DNA of 64,000 nt from Punica granatum. Its lineage: Eukaryota; Streptophyta; Magnoliopsida; Myrtales; Lythraceae. A program made the translations under genes and the position numbers. The stretch's first letter is position 1. The number at the start of each line of letters is the position of its first letter. Positions 47,930-58,286 of this stretch are shown piece after piece. Below the pieces are notes generated by a model that saw nothing but the letters and a program-made list of their open reading frames with translations, was not told the origin of the DNA and made no database searches. The stretch is taken from NCBI RefSeq assembly GCF_007655135.1, contig NC_045133.1, positions 20,247,845-20,311,844 on the forward strand. The letters run 5' to 3'.

Positions 47930-49074
47930 TACTTTTTAAAAATCTTTGAAAGAGCATCGTCTAACAACATCTTATGAATGGCAAGTCTTTCCGGAGAATA
48001 TCAATTCGTGTCAATACTGGTGAGTCTTGAGGCGATTGCTTTATTCTTCGCTGAACTTCTTCCTACCTGATCTCAAGCTCTTTTTCCTTTAATTCCTTCA
48101 ATCTGTCAAATTTAGTGTCTCATTAGTAACTAGAGACTTGACAAGCTGCACCGCCTCATCGTGATCAGCAGCGATAGCCTTCTTGCCTCTATATTATTTT
48201 TCTTTTCCAATTTTTCTCTTAGTTGTTTCTCTGCCTTGTGGATGAACTAGAGAGTTCACATCTGCATTGTCGGTCGATGATGTCGTGTACCCATTGGAAG
48301 CATTTGTCTTCATTTGCTTAGAACCTTCATTTGAATCTAAAAGATTTCTCCATTTTGGTTCATTAAGGAGAATATTTCAATGCAACTGCATGTTGAATTT
48401 CGACTTGTGCTTCTGGAAGTATAAGTTATCGGCCATCTCCATCACATTCTGTTCGATTGTTCCACCTGGTTGATAATGCTCAGCTTGCTCGTAGAATCCA
48501 CAAAAGCTCAATACGGCATTGCGAATCTTAAAGAAGCGTTGCTTCAAGTCGTTAGAGTTCTTCGTCGAGAAGCATTCTTTGTTGACCTCACAGCAATATT
48601 GGTGGACCCTTTCCCAGAATGTAGTGGCGGTTGATCATCCTTAACCACGAGATCTCGCCCGATATTTAGCAACGCACTAAGTAAGGATGCGGCTAACTAT
48701 CCTTTTAGGTGTCACATCGTCAACGTCCAGGTCAATGTTTTCGAGGCCAATGCTAGGAAGTTGACTGAATAGTAAAGGAGAAGTCGTTTGTGGAGATTGA
48801 TCGGACTCTACATTAGGCTTTCAGATGCCGAACCCGATCCAACCAAATCTTGGGAGGGTGAACTCGCAAGTCTGATATGTTGGTTAATTGGGACGACATA
48901 CGTTTGGGGATAATATGAGTGTGGATATTTTGGAAAATTAGGAAATGGATAATTGCAATTTTCATTCTCTAAGTTGGAAATTTGACAATTTGGAAATTTT
49001 GAGAATTTGGATTTTGAGGCAAGTTCAGATTTGGCATGTAAAATCTGAAAAAAAAAATGATTTGGATCCGACAT
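47930..49074 (-). pseudogene. Harbinger ORF1 (SANT/Myb-like DNA-binding protein), decayed
   Basis: An N-terminal Asn/Pro/Tyr/Ser-rich frame starts at 49074 (MSDPNHFFFQIL) and runs to about 48808. Downstream on the same strand, in shifted frames with stops, are FWERVHQYCCEVN, NDLKQRFFKIRNAV and TIEQNVMEMADNLYFQ, then KFNMQLHWNILLNEPKW and a Lys/Glu-rich stretch ending LKELKEKELEIR. This order matches the ORF1 partner protein of plant PIF/Harbinger elements (related to NAM-associated C-terminal proteins), which helps transposase reach DNA. The reading frame is broken in several places. Confidence 0.65.
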
Positions 49075-49455
49075 CCTTTTTATAGAAGAAGAAGAAGAAG
49101 TAGGAGGAGGAATTTAGGGTTGAAATTAAATTAGGAGGGGATAATTGGGAGTGAAATTGAAATGGGGGAAATGGTATTTATAGATAATTTTTTTTAAATA
49201 TAAATTTATAAAAAAAATTGTGGCCCAATCTGGCGGTTACCTCCAATGGTCAGATTTTCTTAAAAAGAAAAAAGGGAATAGCTACTACCGCGTGGGGCCT
49301 GAGACTGCCACGCAGCAACAGTTCTATGGATCTCTCAAACGAGAGACGCATCTCATGTTTGAGAGACGTTGCAATGTAGGGAGTCTATTCCCTGCGTCTC
49401 TCACTGTCACATTGCGTCAGAGACGCAAGTGGAGACCCACGCTGCAGATAGTCTA

Positions 49456-50194
49456 ATGAATTTCATTTAACTATTAAAATTAATAAACAAAATTGCTAAC
49501 TTTCTTAAATAGTATGCCTAATCTATGGTGCAATCAGTTGCACCATGTAATCAAGGTAAATTACTATAATTTCTAGTGAATTACTTAGCTTGCGTTTGCT
49601 TTTCAAGTAGGATCAAGATTCAACTTAACTTGATTTTATGTAATGATTGCAAATATTGATAAATATACAAATGGGTAAAAATATATATACGTATATATAT
49701 AGATGTGAAAGTGGATGTAAAATTTATTATGAAAAAATTGATTATAAAAATGGTTAGAAAAAAACATGAGTGAGGAAATATTATTAAATAAAGAAAAAGA
49801 TAAAACAGTAATAATTATACTATTGAATTTATGAAAAAATAGAATTAACTTAGATAGAGTAAAATTTATACATGAAAACCAAACAAAGCCAAATTTTTAG
49901 GAAATTACTAATATATAAAATAAGTTGCAAAAATTTCAAACTAAATTGCACACATTTCAAGGAAAACTATTCAAGTTTTAAAAATAAAGTACTAAAATTA
50001 TGAAGACAGTTCTTTAGTACAATACTTAATTTTTACTCAGAATTTTAGTAATTTATTGATGGTATGTTGTAATCAATTTTATTGATTGCACAATAGAATT
50101 CTCCGTAAAAATCCTCATAATTCAAAATTTCTACTATATAGCCATGGTATTATGTAATTACATAATTTTTCATGACTAAAGTTTTGGAATGATA
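49456..50194. other. AT-rich intergenic DNA
   Basis: Low GC with short TA runs around 49682-49702. No gene or delimited repeat is seen. Confidence 0.45.
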
Positions 50195-50815
50195 GAAATA
50201 CATTTTTGGTCATCAATTAGTTTTTGTCCTATAAGTTTCAAATGTTCTAAATTAGTTCTATATGTTTACTCTATAATACATGATTGGTCCGTTCCGTAAG
50301 ACCGTAATGGAAGCGCTGATGTGGACTTAATGTAGTCAATTTTGACCGCATGGCAATTTCTTGTTTGCTGAAATTTAAAAGAAAAATCAAAAAATAAAAA
50401 TAAAGAAATAAAATATTAAATATATACATTTTTAAAGATGGGGCCAAATTCCGGTCATTGCTCCCTCCCGGGGATCCCGCCGGCCGAGCAAGGTCGCCAG
50501 GAGGGATGGGGAGGCCCCCCTCTCTATTTTGACAAAGAGGGGGGAAGGGAGGACTAGATCGGGAGGCCTCCCCCTTCCGACAACCCTTCCCTCCCGTTAA
50601 GCTTGCACAACCTGTGAGGTTGTCAAGAGGGAGGGGTGGCCGGAATTTGGTCCCTTTCTCTAGTTTCTGCTAATAAGAAATTGTCACGTGGTCAAAATTA
50701 ACTGTGTCAATTCCACGTCAACACTTTTATTATGAAATGGATCAAAAGTGTCTTACGAAGTAAGCATATATGACTCATTTGACACTTTTAAAATTTATTG
50801 TACCAAAACTAACAA
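50195..50815. mobile_element. Inverted-repeat element with GC-rich core
   Basis: The outer arms pair imperfectly: TTTTTGGTCATCAATTAG and GTCCTATAAGTTTCAAATG on the left against the reverse of AAAATTTATTGTACCAAAAC on the right, and AATTTTGACC / GGTCAAAATT further in. An inner pair is clearer: GGGGCCAAATTCCGGTCA (about 50441) against TGGCCGGAATTTGGTCCC (about 50637-50654). The core is GC-rich with CTCCCTCC/GGAGGGA runs, in strong contrast to the arms. This suggests a foldback/MITE-like element. Borders and superfamily are not fixed. Confidence 0.45.
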
Positions 50816-52368
50816 ACGTATAGAATATAAAATGTCTTGCTTCCGTTTTGGAATTATATAATCACATAAAAGATAAATGGGCACTCATGGGAAAAGCCGC
50901 TTTGATAGTTTCATTGCCTCATTGGGACGGGTAGCGGAGGTAAAGTGGTCCCTTTGAATGTCTCAATGTGTTGGGCCACGTACTAAATTATACATCCTTA
51001 GACTGGATCCTTTGTCCCACAGAGACAAGTGGGGGCACCTGCTATGTTTAAGTATATCGTGAAGCAAAGACAACACCACATCGAAAATTTAGAGCGAAAA
51101 ACACGAGCACATATAATGCAGCCCTACCATCTTAAGGCACGACCTTACTTGAACAGGATCTGTTATATAGGCTCGTACTTTTGTATCCTTGAGTTCTAGA
51201 CGGGAACTTAAGTCTGGTGGATGAACCATACCCACGCGACTAAGGCGTGAGTAACGGCTCCCCATCTCTCTCATGGAGGTAGAGAAGCTATAGAGGATCG
51301 TTCTCATCCTTGATTGAGGACTGAGATGGTTGCTCGGTTGTCTGACAGACTTCCCTCTCTTTTTTTCCTTATTTATTTTGATATTTTCCCCCTAAATAAG
51401 CATAAAGATAATGATTATGATTATTGATAGAGAAAGCTGTTCTTCGAAAACGAGTTGAGGGTTCATTATGCTCAGTCTTGATTCGTCCTTGGAGACCTCA
51501 AAATATTTCACGATTCCCCCCGTCATTTAGTTTGATACTTTCCCCCTTAATAAGCATAAAGATAACGGTTATGATTGCATTGATCAAGCAAGATGATTTC
51601 TGAAAACGAGTTGAAAGGGCTCATTTGGCTCAATCTTACCTCAATATAACTCAGGGTTCCCCGTCTTTCTGAAAACGAGTTGAAAGAGCAGCGGATGATT
51701 TTATCTTTCTTTTGGGTAACAGAAGAAAGATAAATGTGATGTCAAGTACAACAAAAAATCCCTAGCCGGAGTCAACATGGACAAGAATTTGTGCTTTTGA
51801 ATTAACCTATGCTTAAAGTGGTTCTTCCACTATGGGTTGGACCTTGATCTGAATAATTTGTTTGGTGTAACGTGGTGTTACCTTCGACTTCTTATTTCTT
51901 TTTTCAGTTATAACAGAAACTTATGAATCAAGTAGAGACCATAACGAAATGGAAACAAATGGGTATGGAAATCTTACTATTGACAATCTAACCAAAAATA
52001 TTGATTTGACTAGGTTGAAGCATGCGACAAACATCAAAGAAATCGACATCACGCCCAATATGCACAATGTTGAACATTAATCATTGTCTCTTCGTAGCAC
52101 AAGGCATTGTGGATTGCAAACTTTATTAATGTCTTGTAGGGGCCATAAGAGCAAATACTCAAACATCTGCTTCCATAAAACCTTGTAACCCAAAGAATCA
52201 TACCAGGGAAAATAAAAATCAAAGTAAATTTTTTATGCAATTATAGTACATTTTGGTTCCAAGGTAGCATGATCATTTGGCTCCCCTCATATAAACTAAT
52301 GGAGAAAATCATCGATAAGATAATTAATTAACTCCAAAGATCTTCAAAATGTTCTTCTCTCTAGAACC
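50816..52368. other. Intergenic, 3' flank of the AGP gene at the right end
   Basis: No gene is supported. A 154-base direct duplication is listed separately. The last 100-150 bases are probably the 3' UTR of the minus-strand AGP gene. Confidence 0.45.
51377..51650. repeat. Direct duplication, ~154-bp period
   Basis: TTTGATATTTTCCCCCT...AATAAGCATAAAGATAA at 51377 recurs as TTTGATACTTTCCCCCTTAATAAG at 51531, followed in both by GAAAACGAGTTGA and a GCTCA phrase. A short third piece (TTTCTGAAAACGAGTTGAAAG) follows near 51669. The copies differ at many positions, so the duplication is old. Confidence 0.6.
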
Positions 52369-52824
52369 TTAGAAGAAGAAGAAGGATCCAGCTACGGCGG
52401 CAATGCCAGCAGCGGTGGAGAACTTGATGCTGGAGGCACCGTTCTTTGGGGGAGCGGGGACCGGGGATGAGGCATCATCAGCAGCAGGTCCTTCCGAGGC
52501 CAGGCTTCCGGGGGAGGGTGGGGACGAGATATCAGTGCCGGGGGCTGATGCGGGGGTCTCGGAGATGGTGGGCGATGAGGCGGGAGAGGTGCTGGGGGAT
52601 GAGGCGGGAGAGGTCTTGGGGGCCGAGGCAGCCTTAGGAGAGGCAGCAGAAGGGGTTGGGGCGCTGGAAGACTTAGGGGAGGTGGCGGGGGAGGAGGCCT
52701 TTGGGGACGCAGCCTTGGGGGATGAAGCCTTAGGTGCTGGGGCCGGTGAGGGCGAGGAGGCTGCGGATACAGATCCGGCAACTGCCAGGACAACGAGTGC
52801 TAGAGCAATGAGCTGACGTGCCAT
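52369..52824 (-). CDS. Classical arabinogalactan protein, GPI-anchored
   Basis: A single intronless frame of 151 residues. Residues 1-21 are a signal peptide (MARQLIALALVVLAVAGSVS, cleavage after Ala-21). The mature part to about residue 128 is almost entirely Ala, Ser, Pro, Thr and Lys in SP, AP and TP dipeptides (SPSPAPAPKASSPKAASPK), the pattern that directs prolyl hydroxylation and arabinogalactan addition. The C terminus is a small-residue site followed by a hydrophobic stretch, ending FSTAAGIAAVAGSFFFF, which fits a GPI-anchor signal. The product would sit outside the plasma membrane, with roles in wall sensing and growth. The Lys content is modest and spread out, so it is a classical rather than Lys-rich AGP. 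Frames on the other strand here are shadows of the biased composition. Confidence 0.92.
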   Translation of the reverse strand: MARQLIALALVVLAVAGSVSAASSPSPAPAPKASSPKAASPKASSPATSPKSSSAPTPSAASPKAASAPKTSPASSPSTSPASSPTISETPASAPGTDISSPPSPGSLASEGPAADDASSPVPAPPKNGASSIKFSTAAGIAAVAGSFFFF

Positions 52825-54591
52825 TTTCTTTGGAGTATTTGAAATTTTTTTTCTCTTTTTTCAATATGAAGAGAGGATATGTATATATTTGTGATTCTTA
52901 AAGATGCAGTACTTTCTCTATTTAATGTAGAGAAACACTGCAATGCAATAACAATGAGGGAAGGAGTATGGAGAGGTGAGTGATATATAAGGCTTATGGT
53001 GGGAGAGAAATTAGGGTTTCTTGTAATGAGAGGATAGGAAATTTTGACAGTTTGTTCGTTGACGATTTGAATGGTAAAGGGTTCAGTTGGGTAAATTACG
53101 GACATTCCCATTTTAGTAAGTGCTTTTGTTAGTAAAGAAGAAGATGTTCAAGTCTAGCATGATTTGACCAACCGAAAAGCAAAAAGAAAAAAGAAAAAGT
53201 CTAGCATGATTTGATTATAATTTGACCAAAGCCAGACTGCTAATAATTTTGAAAATGAAAGATTGGATGACAGTGGAATTTGATCAATGTAATGTTAGTC
53301 ATCTCGTAAGTTCGATTAAAGAAACTGGACATGTTTTGAAAATTAATAAATTGTTCAGTTATTTACGAAAAGAAATATGGCGAAGAGAATGAATGCTTTC
53401 TTCTAGAAAAGTGCAGGATATAGCCCATCGGAATATCCTTTCTCGTTCTAGAATTATGAAACATTATATAGCTTGACTCGCACTATGCACAAGTTTACAA
53501 AACACCTCTTTTTTCAAACTCGTTAATTATCATCTAATAAATTAATCACAAATATTCAATTATTAAAATTCAGATTAATATTACAAAATCCCGAATAGAA
53601 AGAAACTAATATGTAAACAATACATATAAATTTCTTCTTATTTTTAAAAATTTTTACAAACTTATATAATATTTCAATTTTACCCAAAATAAACTAAAAC
53701 TGGCCCATCTTAACCTCATGAGGCAGGTGTCCTCATATTTTTCTAGCTTTTTCTCCAAATTTTCACAAATTTCGTTTTATTTTTAAAATTTTTTACAAGC
53801 TTATATAATCTATCAGTTTTACCCTTCTAATGTTTCCGATATGTATTATTACAATTTCCATGTATTTTTCTCCTCCCTTTCCAAACACATCTTCCTGAAA
53901 ATTAATTTCAAGACTGAGCACCTGCTATTTAATTATGTCATGAAAAAGTTGAGTTATAATTGTTATAAAGTATTGAATATATATATTATATTTTACACCA
54001 TTTTTGAAAATTTTTTAATACTTCTAATTTAGCAATGTACCTATCTATCTTAAAATAATATATCCTCTTCTAAGTAACTCTTAAAATCATTAAATTAACC
54101 ACATTTAAGGTATGGTTTTCGGATATATATATGTGTGTGTAGATACGAATATGTAAGTAACATACTATATACATGGTACATCTATAATATATAATTTGAT
54201 GTAAAGAACGTCTTAAAAAATATAATGACACTTTTAAGGTAATAATAAGTTCGTTAAATATTGCGGCACAATGCGAGTTTTGGCCTAGTTTGAATCGAAG
54301 CAATATAATTGTATATCCTGTTCAGGATACATGTCTCTCGAAAAGAGAGCCTTAACATAGACATACACCTTCGGCGCTGTCTCTTCAATAGCACACTTAA
54401 TCATTCTATTTTAATATGGCACCTTTTCCACGGCCGTGTCATATATCATTACTCCAAAATGGTTCCAAAATTAAACTTGAGTGATAGATGAAGGTGCTAT
54501 TTGACATTACTAATTGAGAACTCGTAAAGGCCTAGGCATAGAGTCATTACCTAAACACCTTAGCAAATCTCTTGTGGGGGCAAATACTCTC
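52825..54591. other. AGP promoter region and AT-rich intergenic DNA
   Basis: The proximal part holds the AGP promoter. Farther on, a ~50-base direct repeat (TTTTTAAAAATTTTTACAAAC... at about 53636 and again at about 53775, ending TTTTACCC) shows a local duplication with a period of about 139 bases. No gene is supported. Confidence 0.45.
52981..52990 (-). promoter_or_regulatory. Candidate TATA box of the AGP gene
   Basis: On the minus strand this reads TTATATATCA, about 160 bases upstream of the ATG at 52824, predicting a leader of about 125 bases. A second TATA-like string at 52882-52889 is closer but would leave a very short leader. I prefer the distal one, with low certainty. Confidence 0.33.
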
Positions 54592-54596
54592 TATTT

Positions 54597-54786
54597 TGTT
54601 GAGTTATGGAACTTGAAGTACTGTGAGTTATATCTCTTATAACCCTAACTTAAAATAGTGGAATACCTGGCTGGGCGGCGCCTCCAGACGTAGTCAGAAT
54701 TTCTGACGAACTGGGTAATCAATTCCGTGTGTCCCTTTTATTTTTTCGTTCATATTGTCTTCTACTATCGTATATCAGGCGCAACA
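54597..54786 (+). repeat. 5' LTR of the copia element (190 bp, internally deleted)
   Basis: It aligns end to end with the 3' LTR except for a missing internal block of 54 bases after TACTGTGA, just before the shared TTATATCTCTT. The rest differs by scattered substitutions, for example GGCGCCTCCAG against GGCGCTCCCAG. Confidence 0.9.
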
Positions 54787-54788
54787 AT

Positions 54789-54800
54789 TGGTATCAGAGC
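54789..54800 (+). promoter_or_regulatory. Primer-binding site
   Basis: TGGTATCAGAGC follows the 5' LTR after two bases. It is complementary to the 3' end of initiator methionine tRNA, the standard primer of plant copia elements. Confidence 0.92.
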
Positions 54801-57800
54801 TCGGGTTTGAATCGGAGCAATCTACGATGGACGGAAGAAAATTGATGATCGAAAAGTTTGATGGATCGGATTATGGGTTTTGGAGGATGCAAATCGAAGA
54901 TTATCTTTACGGTAAAGATTTGTGGCAACCTCTAGAGGATAAGTCGATCGGGATGACAGAAGCGGAATGGAAGGTGTTGGATAGGAATGCGATGAGTGTG
55001 ATTCGTTTGTCACTGTCGAGGAACGTGGCGTTTCATACAGCGAAGGAGAAAACCACTAAAGGTATACTGAAGGTTTTAGTCGATATGTACGAAAAGCCAT
55101 CAGCGGCGAACAAGGTTCATCTGATGCTGCGGCTGTTTAACCTAAAGATGTCGGAGAGTACTGTTGTTGCCGAACATCTGAATGAGTTCAACTTGATAAC
55201 GGCTCAATTGACCTCAGTCGCTATCGATTTTGATGACGAAGTAAGAGCCCTAATTTCATTGTCGTCTCTACTAGAAAGTTGGAGCGGAACGATCACAGCT
55301 GTTAGTGCTTCAGCGGGGAAGGCGAAATTAAAGTTTGATGAAGTTCGAGATCTGATAATTAGTGAAGAAATTCGCAGAAAAGAATCAAGGAAAACTTCGG
55401 GATCAACTTTGAGTACAGAAAATAGAGGCGGATCAGAATCAGGGAATTCGCATTGAAGCATATCGAAGTCAAGAAATAAATCTAAGTCGGGACAAGACAA
55501 AAGTTCAATTGAGTGTTTGAATTGTAAGAAACGTGGTCATTACAAGAATCAGTGTAAGGAACCGAGAAAGGAAAGGAAAGACGACAACTCAGCGAACGTG
55601 GCAGCAGAGGAGATTAGTGACGCACTGATCTTAAGTGTCAACAGTCCATTGGAATCGTGGGTTTTGGATTCTGGAGCATCGTTTCATTTCTGCCCTAATG
55701 CCGATATTATGGAGAATTATACTTCTGGTAATTTTGGTAAGGTTTATCTTGCTGATGATGAGCCTTTGGAGATCGCAAGGAAAGGAGATGTTCGGATTAA
55801 AACACCGAATGGACTCGTATGGCAGTTGCGTGGTGTGAGGCACATTTCTGGTTTGAAGAGGAATCTAATTTCTGTACGGCAGTTGGATGACGAGGGTTAT
55901 GACCTGTCCTTTGGCTCTAACTCCTGGAAAATAATCAAAGGGGCCATGGTGGTGACTTGAGGTAAGGAGGGTACACTGTACATAACCGTGAACAACCATG
56001 ACAACATTGCACTCACTAGTGCAAACAACGATGCAGATTTGTGGCATTGCAGGCTTGGCCACATGAGTGAGAAGGGGATGAAATAGTTATGCTCAAAGAG
56101 AAAACTACCAAGTCTAAAAACAGTTGAGCTTGGATTATGCGAGGATTATGTATTCGGGAAGCAGAAAAGAGTCAGTTTTTCGAAGGCTGGTAGAACTTTG
56201 AAGGAGCAGAAATTGGAGCTGGTACATAGTGACTTATGGGGACCAGCACCGGTCACATCTCTTGGTAGCGCATCATATTACATGACCTTCATTGACGACT
56301 CCATGAGGAAGGTATGGGTTTATTTTCTTAAACGTAAATCTGACGCTTTTGATGCTTTCAGAAAGTGGAAAGCTTTGGTAGAAAATGAAACAGGCCTGAA
56401 GGTAAAATGTTTGAGATCTGATAATGGTGGAGAATATGAGCTCAATGAGTTCAAAGAGTACTGTGCTGTGAATGGCATTCGCATGGAGAAAACTGTTAGA
56501 GGAACCCCTCAGCAGAACGGGGTTGTAGAACGAATGAACAGAACCTTGAATGAACGTGCTAGGTGCATGCGATTGAAGTGTGGGTTACCGAAGACATTTT
56601 GGGCAGATGCAGTTAACACTGTTGCTTTCTTAATTAATAGAGGACCATCAGTTCCTTTGGATAACGACATACCAGAGGAGGTTTGGAGTGGTAAAGAGGT
56701 AAACCTATTATTTCTCAAAGTTTTTGGTTGTGTTTCGTATGTTCATGTTGATGCTACTACTAGAAGCAAACTGGATGCAAAATCTGTGAAGTGTACTTTT
56801 ATTGGATATGGCGGTGATGAATTTGGTTATAGATTTTGGGATGATCAGAATCGGAAAATAATTCGAAGTCGAGATGTCATATTTAATGAGCATGTTCTGT
56901 ACAAAGACAGGTCGGGTGCACCAGACATTGATAGTGTAAGTACTCAGGTTAAAAGCCCTCAGTTTGTTGAATTGGATATTCCAAACTCTCGTGTTAGCAA
57001 AATTTAGAATGACCAGGAGGTTGTTGAGGCAGAACCAAGTACATCGGTAGTTCCGTTGAAGAGATCAGAAAGACAACATCACGCACCGGAAAGGTACTCG
57101 CCCTCTTTACACTATCTTTTGTTTACTGATAGTGGTGAGCCAGAATGTTATGCTGAGGCTATGCAGAGTGAGCACTCGAGCAAATGGGAGCTTGCAATGG
57201 AAGATGAAATGAATTCTTTAATGTCCAATAGCACTTGAGAACTAGTTGAGCTTCCAAAGGGTAAGAATGCATTACATAACAAGTGGGTTTACAGAATTAA
57301 AGAAGAGGCGGATGGAAGCAAGCGTTACAAGGCAAGGTTGGTTGTGAAGGGTTTTCAGCAGAAACAAGGTATTGATTATACAGATATATTCTCTCCTGTT
57401 GTGAAGTTAACTACTATCAGATTAGTTTTGAGCATAATTGCTGCAGAGAATTTATTGTTAGAGCAGATGATGTAAAAACAACATTTCTTCATGGTGGTCT
57501 TAACGAAGACATATATATGAAGCAACTAGAAGGATACTTGTCCGAAGGTAGCAGTGAGCTTATGTGCAAGCTACAGAAAAGTTTGTATGGTTTGAAACAA
57601 GCCTCGAGACAGTGGTATATGAAGTTTGATGGGTTCATGCATGAGATCGAGTTCGTCAGATGCAATGCTGATCATTGTTGCTACTTCAAGAGGTTTGACA
57701 ATAGCTTTATTATTTTGCTATTATATGTTGATGATATATTGATAGCAGGCTCTTGTGCTCAAGAGGTGTATAAGTTGAAGAAGCAATTGTCCAAACAGTT

Positions 57801-58286
57801 TGAAATGAAGGATCTTGGAGAGGCTAAACAGATCCTAGGTATGAGGATTAATCGAGATAAAGTGGCAGGAAAGCTGTTCCTTTCACAGGCTGAATACATT
57901 GAAAATGTTTTGAAGGGATTCCGTATGGATACAGCAAAGCCAGTGAGTACTCCTATGGGTAGCCATTTTAAGCTATCAATAAGGGATTCACCTAAAAGTG
58001 ATTCAGAGCATGCTCATATGGAGAAAGTTCCCTACGCTTCAGCAGTTGGAAGTATTATGTATGCTATGGTGTGTACTAGACCAGATATTGCGCATGTAGT
58101 GGGAGTTGTAAGCAGATATATGAGTAATCCGGGTAAGCAGCATTGGGAAGCAGTAAAGTGGATCTTCAGATACTTGCGAGGTACCACAGAGAGGGCTTTA
58201 TGTTTCGAAGGCAAGAACATGGTTTTGAATGGTTATGTTGATGCTGACTTGGCAGGTGATCTTGATAAAAGGAAGAGTACAACCGG

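Larger units (their letters stand above)
42224..49455 (-). mobile_element. PIF/Harbinger DNA transposon, decayed and interrupted
   Basis: The element carries both genes expected of a plant PIF/Harbinger transposon on the minus strand: a SANT/Myb-like ORF1 (about 47930-49074) and a DDE transposase (42838-47671). Proposed ends are GAGACCATCTCC at 42224 and the reverse complement of the right end, TAGACTATCTGC at 49455. These form an imperfect inverted match, but I find no TTA/TAA duplication, so the borders are tentative. Without the 3.5-kb CACTA insertion the element would be about 3.7 kb. A SINE at 42609-42813 also sits inside. Confidence 0.62.

Noticed and set aside
52392..52816. Long frames overlapping the AGP gene in other frames and on the other strand
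   Set aside because: Shadows of the Pro/Ala/Ser codon bias. Only the minus frame with signal peptide and GPI tail makes biological sense.
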